A stretch of DNA of 64,000 bases, from assembly GCF_001659605.2 (NCBI RefSeq), contig NC_035170.2:14708265-14772264 (forward strand), given 5' to 3'. The DNA is from Manihot esculenta (lineage: Eukaryota; Streptophyta; Magnoliopsida; Malpighiales; Euphorbiaceae). Numbering within the stretch: the stretch's first letter is position 1; every line of letters starts with the position of its first letter. Positions 37,401 to 47,402 of the stretch are shown in pieces. A program made the position numbers and the translations under genes. The notes under the pieces were generated by a model. It made no database searches and had not been told where the DNA came from. It saw only the letters and a program-made list of their open reading frames with translations.

Positions 37401-40400
37401 CTTACACATTATAAAAAAAATTGTTGTATATTAGTAATCATTTATTCAAATATTCAATTAAATTAAAACTTTAGTTGTTCACTTTAATTAGTTGAAAATC
37501 AAGAACATTAAAAAAGAAATGATAACGTGCAAAATAAACGACAGTGCCTTTCTTATCCCAAAATATTATACTCATATATTATAAATAAAATTGTTATTTA
37601 TTAGTAATCATTTATTCAAATGTTCATTTAAAATAAAACTTTAATTAGTTTAAAGTCAGAGAACATTAAAAAAGAAACGATAGGGCGCAGAATAATTGAC
37701 AGTGCCTAAACATTAAAAAGGAAATGATGGTTACAAAATAAACAACCGTGCCTTTCTTACCCCAAAATATTATGCTCATACATTTTAAACAAAATATAAT
37801 AATTATTAGTAACTATTTAATCAAGTATTCAATTAAAATAAAATTTGTTTAATAAGCGTAAAGTCAAGAACATTAACAAAGAAACGATGGGGCGCAAAAT
37901 AAACGACAGTACCTTATTTACCCCAAAATATTATACTCATACATTATAAGCAAAATTGTTATTCATTAGTAATCGTTTATTCAAATATTCAATTAAAATA
38001 AAACATTAATTGTTTACTTTAATTAGTTTAAAGTAAAGAAAATTAAAAAAGAAATGCTAGGGCGCGAAATAAGTGACAGTGCCCTGCTTACCCTAAAATA
38101 TTATACTTATACATTATAAAACAAAATGTTATATATTATTAATCATTTATTCAAATATTCAATTAAATTAAAACTTTAATTGTTCACTTTAATTAGTTTA
38201 ATGTCAAGAATATTAAAAAATAAATAATGTGACGCAAAATAAACGACAGTGTCTTTCTTACCCCTAAATATTATACTTATACATTATAAACAAACTTGTT
38301 ATATATTAGTAATCATTTATTCAAATGTTCAATTAAAATAAAACTTTAGTTGTTCACTTTAATTAGTTTAAAATCAAGAACATTAAAAAAGAAATGATAA
38401 CGTGCAAAATAAACGACAGTGCCTTTCTTATCCCAAAATATTATATATTATAAATAATATTGTTATTTATTAGTAATCATTTATTCAAATGTTCATTTAA
38501 AATAAAAATTTAATTGTTTACTTTAATTAGTTTAAAGTCAGATAAAATTAAAAAAGAAACGATGGGGCGCAAAATAAACGACAGTGCCTAAACATTAAAA
38601 AGGAAATGATGGTCGCAAAATAAACAACCGTGTCTTTCTTGCCCCAAAATACTATGCTCATACATTTTAAACAAAATATAATAATTATTAGTAATTATTT
38701 ATTCAAATATTCAATTAAAATAAAAGTTGTTTAATAAGGGTAAAGTCAAGAACATTAACAAAGAAACGATGGGGCGCAAAATAAACGACAGTTCCTTACT
38801 TACCCCAAAATATTATACTCATACATTATAAGCAAAATTTTTATTCATTAGTAATCGTTTATTCAAATATTCAATTAAAATAAAACATTAATTGTTTACT
38901 GTAAATAGTTTAAAGTAAAGAACATTAAAAAAGAAACGATAGGGCGCGAAATAAACGACAGTGTCTTTCTTACCCCAAAATATTATACTCATACACTATA
39001 AATAAAATTGTTATTTATTAGTAATAATTTATTCAAATATTCAATTAAAATAAAACTTTAATTGTTTAATTTAATAGGTTTGAAGTAGGAATGTTAAAAA
39101 AGAAACAATGGGCCCAAAATAAATGACAGTGCCCTGCTTACCTTAAAATATTATACTTACACATTATAAAAAAAATTGTTGTATATTAGTAATCATTTAT
39201 TCAAATATTCAATTAATTTAAAACTTTAGTTGTTCACTTTAATTAGTTTAAAATCAAGAACATTAAAAAAGAAATGATAACATGTAAAATAAACGACAGT
39301 GCCTTTCTTATCCCAAAATATTATACTCATATATTATAAATAAAATTGTTATTTATTAGTAATCATTTATTCAAATATTCAATTAAAATAAAACTTTAAT
39401 TTTTTACTTTAATAGGTTTGAAGTAGGAACGTTAAAAAAGAAACAATGGGTCCAAAATAAATGACAGTGCCCTGCTTACCCTAAAATATTATACTTATAC
39501 ATTATAAAAAAAATTGTTATATATTACTAATGATTTATTCAAATATTCAATTAAATTAAAACTTTAATTGTTCACTTTAATTAGTTTAATGTCAAGAATA
39601 TTAAAAAAATAATGTGATGCAAAATAAACGACAGTGTCTTTCTTACCCCTAAATATTATACTTATACATTATAAACAAACTTGTTATATATTAGTAATCA
39701 TTTATTCAAATGTTCAAATAAAATAAAATTTTAGTTGTTCACTTTAATTAATTTAAAATCAAGAACATTAAAAAAAATGATAACATGCAAAATAAACGAC
39801 AGTGCCTTTCTTATCCCAAAATATTATACTCATATATTATAAATAAAATTGCTATTTATTAGTAATCATTTATTCAAATGTTAATTTAAAATAAAACTTT
39901 AATTGTTTACTTTAATTAGTTTAAAGTCATAGAGCATTAAAAAAGAAACGATGGGGCGCAAAATAAACGATAGTGCCTAAACATTAAAAAGGAAATGATG
40001 GTCGCAAAATAAACAGCCGTGCCTTTCTTACGCCAAAATATTATGCTCATACATTTTAAACAAAATATAATAATTATTAGTAATTATTTATTCAAATATT
40101 TAATTAAAATAAAAGTTGTTTAATAAGGGTAAAGTCAAGAACATTAACAAAGAAACGATGGGGCGCAAAATAAACGACAGTGCCTTACTTACCTTAAAAT
40201 ATTATACTCATACATTATAAGCAAAATTGTTATTCATTAGTAATCGTTTATTCAAATATTCAATTAGAATAAAACATTAATTGTTTAATTTAATTAGTTT
40301 AAAGTAAAGAACTTTAAAAAAGAAACGATAGGGTGCGAAATAAACGATAGTGCCTTTCTTACCCCAAAATATTATACTCATACACTATAAATAAAATTAT

Positions 40401-41540
40401 TATTTATTAGTAATCATTTATTCAAATATTCAATTAAAATAAAACTTTAATTGTTTACTTTAATAGGTTTGAAGTAGGAACGTGAAAAAAGAAATAATGG
40501 GCCCAAAATAAATGACGGTTCCCTGCTTACCCTAAAATATTATACTTATACATTATAAACAAAATTGTTATATATTAGTAATCATTTATTCAAATATTCA
40601 ATTAAATTAAAACTTTAGTTGTTCACTTTAATTAGTTTAAAATCAAGAACATTAAAAAAGAAATGATAACGTGCAAAATAAACGACAGTGCCTTTCTTAT
40701 CCCAAAATATTACACTCATATATTATAAATAAAATTGTTATTTATTAGTAATCATTTATTCAAATGTTCATTTAAAATAAAACTTTAATTGTTTACTTTA
40801 ATTAGTTTAAAGTCAGAGAACATTAAAAAAGAAACGATGGGGCGCAAAATAAACGATAGTGACTAAACATTAAAAAGGAAATGATTGTGGCAAAACAAAC
40901 CAAATGTGCCTTTCTTACCCCAAAATATTATGCTCATACATTTTAAACAAAATATAATAATTATTAGTAATTATTTATTCAAATATTCAATTAAAACAAA
41001 AGTTGTTTAATAAGTATAAAGTCAATAACATTAACAAAAAAATGATGGGGCGCAAAATAAACGACAGTGCCTTACATAACCCAAAATATTATACTCATAC
41101 ATTATTAGCAAAATTGTTATTCATTAGTAATCGTTTATTCAAATATTCAATTAAAATAAAACTTTAATTGTTTACTTTAATAGGTTTGAAGTAGGAACGT
41201 TAAAAAAGAAACAATGGGCCCAAAATAAATGATAGTGCCCTGCTTACCCTAAAATATTATACTTATACATTATAAAAAAAATTGTTATATATTAGTAATC
41301 ATTTATTCAAATATTCAATTAAATTAAAACTTTAATTGTTCACTTTAATTAGTTTAATGTCAAGAATATTAAAAAAAAATAATGTGACACAAAATAAACG
41401 ACAGTGTCTTTCTTACCCCTAAATATTATACTTATACATTATAAACAAACTTGTTATATATTAGTAATCATTTATTCAAATGTTTATTTAAAATAAAACT
41501 TTAGTTGTTCCCTTTAATTAGTTTAAAAGCAAGAACATTA
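28499..41540 (+). repeat. Mixed HOR region with longer-range block duplications
   Basis: A-type starts continue at 28499, 29849, 30900, 31770, 33000, 34048, 35090, 36269, 36644, 37516, 38391, 39271, 39774 and 40670, so HOR lengths vary widely through missing or extra monomers. Shared variants link distant parts. A C monomer with ggtcacaaaa and aaaacattatg occurs near 30060 and 34260 (shift 4,200). A gattgggcgc B/C fusion occurs near 28675 and 35268. attgttgactgtaatt occurs near 33500 and 37137. The last monomer before the retroelement is a G type ending in aagaacatta at 41540. Confidence 0.82.
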
Positions 41541-41555
41541 ATTAGTTGTTCACTA
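41541..41555. other. Filler DNA at the retroelement/satellite junction
   Basis: Fifteen bases separate the satellite tail from recognisable RNase H sequence. They contain ttagttgttcact, a 13-mer normal in G-type monomers a few tens of bp away (ttagttgttcccttta at about 41503). This looks like templated filler copied from nearby satellite during end joining. Boundaries are uncertain by a few bases because att/tta words are common on both sides. Confidence 0.6.
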
Positions 41556-42625
41556 ATCAGCAGCTCCACCCATCTCCTCTGTCTCAAATTCAAATCTCTT
41601 TGACTCGGGATGTACTGCAGGCTTTTATGATCTGTAAAGATCTCACATTTAACCCCATAGAGGTAGTGTCTCCACATCTTGAGTGCAAAGATTACTGCTG
41701 CCATCTCCAGGTCATGTGTGGGGTAATTCAACTCATGCTTCTTCAGCTGCCTAGAAGCATAAGCGATCACCCTCTCATTCTGCATTAGTACACAACCCAG
41801 TCCCACACGGGACGCATCACAAAAGACTGTAAAGTCCTCATCACTAGATGGCAGAGCTAAAACTGGTGCTGAAGTCAACCTCTTCTTAAGCTCTTCAAAA
41901 CTCTCCTCGCACTGGTTGGTCCACAGAAACTTCTGATTCTTCCTGGTTAGTCTGGTCAGAGGAGCTGCTATCTTTGAGAAGTCCTGAACGAACCTCCTGT
42001 AGTAACCTGCCAAACCCAAGAAACTTCTAATCTCTGTCACTGAAGTGGGTCTAGGCCAGTTAGCCACAGTTTCTGTCTTCTTGGGGTCTACCTCTATCCC
42101 ATTCTCTGACACTACATGCCCCAAGAACGAAATTCTCCTCAGCCAGAACTCACACTTAGAGAACTTGGCATACAAGCCATGTTCCCTCAAAGTCTGCAGA
42201 ACCAACCTCAGATGATGGGCATGCTCCTCTGCGTTCCTAGAATACACTAAGATATCATCTATGAAGACAATAACAAAGTGATCCAGGTATTGGCTAAATA
42301 CTCTGTTCATGAGATCCATGAATGCTGCAGGGGCGTTGGTTAACCCGAACGGCATCACAAGGAACTCAAAATGCCCATATCTGGTCCTGAAAGCTGTCTT
42401 CGGCACATCTTCATCCCTTATCCTTAGCTGATGGTACCCCGATCTTAGATCTATTTTGGAGAAACAACCCGTTCCTGCTAGCTGGTCGAATAGATCATCG
42501 ATCCTTGGCAGAGGGTACCTATTTTTGGTAGTGACTTTGTTCAACTGTCTGTAGTCGATACAAAGTCTAAGGGATCCATCCTTCTTCCTCACAAACAAGA
42601 CTGGAGCACCCCAAGGTGAGGTACT
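41556..42625 (-). pseudogene. pol: Reverse transcriptase and partial RNase H (pol fragment)
   Basis: Continues in the same frame as gag-protease after a TAG. Translation shows [67 protein letters not shown] and the catalytic FIDD box about 112 residues after LFVRKK, then FLGHVVS and GYYRRFV. RNase H follows with its acidic residues visible: D in FCDAS, E in HDLEMAAV and D in FTDHKSL. Element homology stops just after RRWVELL. The next 18 residues read filler and satellite up to a stop at 41501. RT copies the element RNA and RNase H removes it. With no native start after the TAG, no RNase H C-terminus and no integrase, this is not a working pol. Confidence 0.9.
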
Positions 42626-44902
42626 CTATCGGATGAAGCCCCTTTCTACCAGCTCCTGCAATTGCTCTTTCAACTCCTTTAACTCGGCTGGGGCCATCCT
42701 GTAGGGAGGGATAGAGATCGGTCTAGCTCCAGGCACCAACTCTATTTCGAACTCTATCTCCCTAGCAGGTGGTAAACCTGGAAGCTCGTCTGGAAAAACA
42801 TCCTGAAACTCTCTGACAACTGGCACCGAGGCTGGCTCCCTGACCTGACTGTCTAGCTCTCTCACATGAGCTAAGTACCCCTGACATCCCTTCCTAAGCA
42901 ACCTACGAGCCTGAAGTGCTGATATCAGACCTCTAGGTGTGCCCCTCTTGTCTCCTCTGAAGACGACCTCTGACCCGTCCTGATCTCTGAACTTGACTAC
43001 CTTGTCTCTGCAATCCAAGGTAGCACCATGGGTAGATAGCCAATCCATCCCTAGAATGACGTCAAAGTCTGTCAAATCTAGGACCACAAGGTCGGCGGAG
43101 AGGCATCTTCCCTCAACAAAAACTGGACTGTACTGGCAGACTGACACTGCCACTGACGGGTCACACTTGGGTCCACTGACCCATAGGGGACACTCTAACC
43201 CAGAGACTATCAGACCCAACCTCTCAACGGCTCTCGGAGTAATAAATGAATGAGATGCACCCGGGTCCATTAATGCATACACATCAGAACACCCAATGAC
43301 GAGATTACCTGACACCACGGTGTTGGATGTGTTAGCCTCCTGCTGAGTCATGGTGAAGATCCTGGCTGGAGCTGATGGACCTTCACCTCGGGAACCAGAA
43401 GAAGAGGCTGCCCCTCTCCCTCTACCTCTGCCACTGCCCTGAGTTGTGGCTGGAGCTACTGGCTGTGCCACACTACCGGAGGCTATCTGCTGGGGCTGGC
43501 CCATAAAAGGTGCTCTAGGACAATCCCGAGCCATGTGTCCCTCCTGTCCACATCTGAAACATGTATTAGTCCCAGCTCGACACACTCCCCTGTGCGGTCT
43601 TCCACATCTCTGACATTCTGTACCATCTGAGCCTGAGCTCGAGCCACCGCCAAATCCCAGACCGGATTTCAACTTGTTCCAAAACTTATTCTTCTTCGGC
43701 TTCTTGGTGGTGTTATCCCACCTCTTCTTACTTGAGCTCTGAGAAGAGAAACCTGGTCCTCCTCTGCCTGGGGTCTTAACCCCTGAAGACTGGGTCACTG
43801 ACTGCTTCACTGACCCCTCAACTATAGCACTCGCCTCCATCCTTCGAGCCATATCCACCACAGTGTGGAAACTTTCTCTCTCAGCTGACTGAATCAACGA
43901 GGAGTACCTAGAATGCAGCTTCATAACATATCTCTTGGCTTTCTTCATATCTGTATCTAGAGCTTGCCCTGAAAAAGGCAATAGCTCCAAGAATTTATCC
44001 GTGAACTCCTCTACACCCATGTGCTCTGACTGCCTCAGTTGCTCAAACTCAATCATCTTCAGTTCTCTGGAACTGTCTGGAAAAGCCCATCCAGCGAACT
44101 CATTCGCAAATTCCTCCCATGTCATGCCGTCTAGTCTTGGGTCCACATAACACTTGAACCATTCCCGTGCCTTCTTGCACTTTAAGGTGAACCCTGCCAT
44201 CTGAATGGCCCTGCTATCACTGGCCCCTAGCTCATCAGTTATTGTCTTCACCACTCTCGGATACTCAAAGGGGTCATCCCCTGACTTGTATTTGGGAGCA
44301 TCCAGCTTGAGGTAATCTGTCATCTTTACCTTGCTCCCATCAGCTGAGCTAGGTCTAGGAGGTTGAGTAACTGGGGCTGCTGGTTCTGTAGGTGGTGGAG
44401 GTGGGGGTGCAGCATTCCCCGAGGTGGGGTTTGCCGGGTTAGGATAGAAGGGTGAGGGTGGATAAGCTGGGTACTGTGTGTAAGGTGGATAGAAAGGTGG
44501 ATAAGGCATGTAGGTAGGGTAGGGGTTAAAGCTGGAATAATCCGATGTACCTCCCATCGGATACCCTGAACCCTGTGGGAAGGGTGGATAATGGGGTGGA
44601 AAACCATACCCCGAGGCCTGAACGCCTCCCTGAGACTCCCCTGTCCCTTCTTCCTCCATGCTCACATCCAGGTTCCCATCCCTCCTCTGATCCTCTTCCA
44701 TAACCTCCCTCACATCTGAAGAACTTCCTCCTCTATCAGTCCCTCTTCTGCTAGCATCAAAAGACCTTCTAGGGTCCCTTGACACTCTTTCTCTGTTGGC
44801 TCTACAAGACATTGCCCTAGGCAATGTAGGAGGACGGGCGCTCGTGCCCTCATCCTCAGGTGGTACTCCAGTCAATCTTGCCGATCGACGGGTTCCTCTC
44901 AT
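42626..44902 (-). pseudogene. gag-pro: Gag-protease polyprotein region ending at an in-frame TAG
   Basis: The likely start is the ATG at 44902-44900 (MRGTRRSAR); the frame is open a little further upstream but without an ATG. About 758 codons. Order: a basic/acidic N-terminus, a Pro/Tyr-rich segment (about residues 95-190), the Gag core (YLKLDAPKYKSGDDPFEY, KKAREWFKCYVDP, MTWEEFANEF), a basic linker, a degenerate knuckle CQRCGRPHRGVC and a normal C-x2-C-x4-H-x4-C knuckle CFRCGQEGHMARDC, a Gly/Arg-rich linker, then an aspartic protease with MDPGASHSF and ILGMDWL. The active site reads D-P-G rather than D-T/S-G. After FQDVFPDELPGLPP the frame meets TAG at 42628-42626, exactly where pol should begin in the same frame. 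Apart from that codon it is intact. Confidence 0.88.
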
Positions 44903-45158
44903 CCTGTTTTCTGAAAAACAGTACACATCATACAAACATTAGCATCATATGGTTCATGTGGGCACACATGAACCCTCATCACATATACATCATTCATATC
45001 ATAGCATCAATGCACATGTATATAATCATGGCATTTCACATCATCATACAAGACAGGACTCCACATCCTATCCTAGTGGACATGATCTTTCCTATTGTGC
45101 TTGACCTTCTAGAACATCTATGAGCCCGACACTCTAGGTCCGATCCTATGAACCTAGG
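44903..45158 (-). other. Untranslated leader of the Tekay-like element
   Basis: About 256 bp between the primer site and the gag ATG. Rich in cat/atg-type words on both strands, with no sustained frame. It would hold the packaging signal in a working element, but nothing specific can be recognised. Confidence 0.6.
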
Positions 45159-45170
45159 GCTCTGATACCA
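45159..45170 (-). other. Primer binding site, initiator tRNA-Met
   Basis: In element direction it reads tggtatcagagc, the standard plant initiator-Met primer site, 3 nt from the LTR end at 45174. Confidence 0.9.
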
Positions 45171-45786
45171 TTCTGTAACGACCCGAAAATCGGACCGCTA
45201 CCGGCGCTAGGATCCAGATCGGCTTAAGGCCACGTGGACCCGTAGCAAGCCTGACATATAACCTATAAACCTGTATAATCCCATACATGATCAACAACAT
45301 GCATAAAAATTTAAAACTTTTCCTTCAAACATCCAACTCAACCTGAACATACATGAACATAGTCATAATCATGATCCCTCTGTGGGATCTCATCAATGCC
45401 CCAATGGGCAATACATCATGAGATGAGTTGGCTTTCATGAACATTATAAAACATTTTTTATCATGTAATAAAAGGGATACCTCATACATCATGTCAAGCA
45501 CAATATCTAATCCTCAATATCATTACATGACTGAAACTGTACTTTTACATAACATTAATACATTTATCATGTCCACACTATCTATTACATAAACCATACT
45601 TCATTACTCTTGTAAACCTCCTGGTCTACCCTGTACCTGCAATCCTGGGGAAATGGGAGAGGGGTGAGCTACTAGAGCCCAGTGAGCAGAATAATAAAAA
45701 CATTTAAATCATATGGATCATGGAAATGCATCACATCACAGCTAATCACATCAAGGATGAACTTGTCACCAATAGCCCTCTACATA

Positions 45787-45941
45787 GTCCAACTGTGTCA
45801 GAACGTAGAATGGGTCTTGGTCTTTCCCTTACATATCATAACATAACAGTGTCCAACTGTGCCAGAACGTAGAATGGGTCCTGGTCTTTCCCTTACATAG
45901 TGCCAGCGAACGTAGAATGGGTCCCACTGGTCTTACATTCC
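45787..45941. repeat. Tandem repeat in the LTR (64-bp period, about 2.5 copies)
   Basis: Units begin at 45787 and 45851 (gtccaactgtg...cagaacgtagaatgggtc...ggtctttcccttacat). A shortened third copy lies at about 45901-45941 around gaacgtagaatgggtcc. It lies downstream of the TATA box in element direction, so it would be transcribed. Confidence 0.8.
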
Positions 45942-46347
45942 ATACCGTACATATCACATCGTCATATCATAGATCGAGGGCTATGGATCATCCAACATTC
46001 ATCCACATCAACATTTAACATATGCAATGCAACATATTCGTGAATTCTAATGCAAGCAACCTAATTCATCACATGGCATTCATGATGCATGAAGCATGCT
46101 AAAAAGTACATTATTTGCTTTAAAACATAATAGGTTATTCCACTCACCTCTGGATAGCTCTGACCAGACACGGGGGCAACAGACTCACAGCTGGGGTCCT
46201 CGGTTCCTCGGGTCCGAACCTACACAGGTGGACTCAAATGAGGGACCAAACATACATGAACATAACTCTAAACTATTCCCCAAAAACCTCCTAAAACATC
46301 ATAGAATAATCATAGAAAAACATGCAAGAAATGGCTGAACAGGGCAC

Positions 46348-46532
46348 TTTCGGCGGCAGGTTCGGCGGCCAAAAGTCCCTCCAGAGCCGAAAGTCAGGCA
46401 GGTTCGGCGGCACCTTCGGCGGCCGAAAGTCCCAGACAGAGACGAAAGTCTCTTTTCGGGGGCAACTTCGGCAGCCGAAAGGCCTGCCTCCCCAGCCATG
46501 TTCGGCGGCCGAAAGTTCCTTCGGCTGCCGAA
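46348..46532. repeat. Cluster of ttcggc-n-gccgaa near-palindromes, distal to TATA
   Basis: Full 13-bp units (6-bp arms, one-base centre) at 46415-46427, 46467-46479, 46501-46513 and 46520-46532. Degenerate ones flank them from 46348. They are GC-rich and CpG-dense in otherwise AT-rich surroundings, about 530-710 bp downstream of the TATA box in element direction. Confidence 0.8.
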
Positions 46533-47058
46533 CCTGGTTTCTACCAAAGGGCAGAAACTTGGCTCCCTTATGCATTTTTGCCTCCAAACTCATCCAAACA
46601 TGCATAAACCTATTCTACAACATTTCCAAGCATTCACAAGCAAACATACAAGCTCCTAGGGGTATCAAACCAACAAAAACCCCAACTACAACACACAAGC
46701 AACTCACATTGCTCAAAAACACATATAAAACCCATAAACCTAACTATGAACTAAACATGCATTCTACCCCCATGAACTTCATAAAACTTGCTTAAAACAT
46801 AATATAAACTAGAGATCGACTCTTACCTCTTGAAGATTGAGAGTAGAGGCGACCAAACTTGGAGTTGGAAGAGATTCGAGTTCTTGAATCTCAAAGCTCC
46901 AAAACTTTGCTCAAAAGCTCAAATCTTCAAAACGAAGTTAAAACAAGTGAAAAACTTGAAAGATCTAGAGGAAAAACATCAAAGATCGGTGAGGGGCGGC
47001 GGAAAGCTCACCTTGGCCGAAAATGGGGAAAAACTCGCCCGTTTTCGGCTAAGGGACC

Positions 47059-47067
47059 CTTTTATAG
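47059..47067 (-). promoter_or_regulatory. LTR TATA box, Tekay-like element
   Basis: The minus strand reads actataaaaggg, a strong plant TATA box, about 340 bp from the outer LTR end. Transcription would run leftward into the primer site and gag. Confidence 0.65.
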
Positions 47068-47084
47068 TGGCTGGCCAGGCCACG

Positions 47085-47225
47085 TTCGGGGGCCGAATGT
47101 GCCTCCGCATGCATGCCATGTTCGGCAGCCGAACCTGGACTTCCCTCACTTGTGCTTTCGGGGGCCTAAAGGCGCTCCCGAAGGCATGCATGTTCGGCGG
47201 CCGAACTTGAGGTTCGGCGGCCGAA
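47085..47225. repeat. Cluster of ttcggc-n-gccgaa near-palindromes, just upstream of TATA
   Basis: Units at 47085-47097 (weaker arm), 47121-47133, 47193-47205 and 47213-47225. In element direction they occupy the 20-165 bp upstream of the TATA box, the place of a proximal enhancer. Confidence 0.8.
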
Positions 47226-47402
47226 CCTGAGTTTTCCTCCAAGGTTATTTTTATGCAAAAACTCATTTCTATTTTACTTAAAACCATGAAATACCTTAAA
47301 ACATTTTATGAAAACATGATTCTACCCTACTAGAGGCTTCCGACATCCGAGATTCCACCGGACGGTAGGAATTCCGATACCGGAGTCTAGCCGGGTATTA
47401 CA

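Larger units (their letters stand above)
5867..41540 (+). repeat. AT-rich satellite array, left part (35.7 kb)
   Basis: Uninterrupted head-to-tail array of monomers of about 160-170 bp. Each monomer starts with an A-tract (attaaaaaagaaa), then a short variable tag containing most of the CpGs, the near-constant aaaataaacgacagtgcc, a tatta(t/c)actcatac block and an attagtaatcatttattcaaat block. Monomer types by tag: A gat-aacgtgc, B/D gat-ggggcgc, C gat-ggtcgc, E gat-agggcgcg, F aat-gggccc, G aat-gtgacgc. They are ordered A to G in a repeat of about 1.05 kb. No sustained open frame exists. The length, monomer size near one nucleosome and Athila insertion fit a centromeric or pericentromeric satellite; that role is inference. 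Confidence 0.95.
41556..47402 (-). mobile_element. Truncated Tekay/Del-like Ty3/gypsy element
   Basis: In element order: 5' LTR 45174-47402, an initiator-Met primer site, a leader, gag, protease, reverse transcriptase and most of RNase H, then an abrupt end. The rest of RNase H, integrase, any chromodomain and the 3' LTR are absent. The right edge is a clean LTR terminus. Satellite resumes with atagggcgcaaaataaac, so the target lay in the tag of a B-type monomer. The left edge is a broken, filled junction rather than an LTR end. Placement in Tekay/Del comes from overall Gag and RT resemblance; without integrase the chromodomain cannot be tested. Confidence 0.85.
45174..47402 (-). repeat. 5' LTR of the Tekay-like element (2,229 bp)
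   Basis: On the plus strand it starts TGTAACG at 45174 and ends TATTACA at 47402, with TGTAA/TTACA inverted ends. It holds a TATA box near 47060, two clusters of 13-bp hyphenated palindromes (46348-46532 and 47085-47225) and a small tandem repeat (45787-45941). Several open frames of 80-157 codons cross it on both strands, but their composition follows the palindromes and they have no domain. Being a single LTR, it gives no age estimate. Confidence 0.88.

Noticed and set aside
42993..44150. Plus-strand frames opposite gag-protease
   Set aside because: Shadow frames of the minus-strand gag-pro, with no recognisable domain.
44860..45123. 87-codon plus-strand frame rich in His/Ile/Met
   Set aside because: It lies in the untranslated leader of the retroelement. 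Composition reflects cat/atg-rich DNA and there is no domain.
46096..47287. Several overlapping open frames of 80-157 codons on both strands in the 45-47 kb LTR
   Set aside because: They lie within an LTR, overlap one another on both strands and get their Gly/Arg/Pro bias from the ttcggcggccgaa palindromes.
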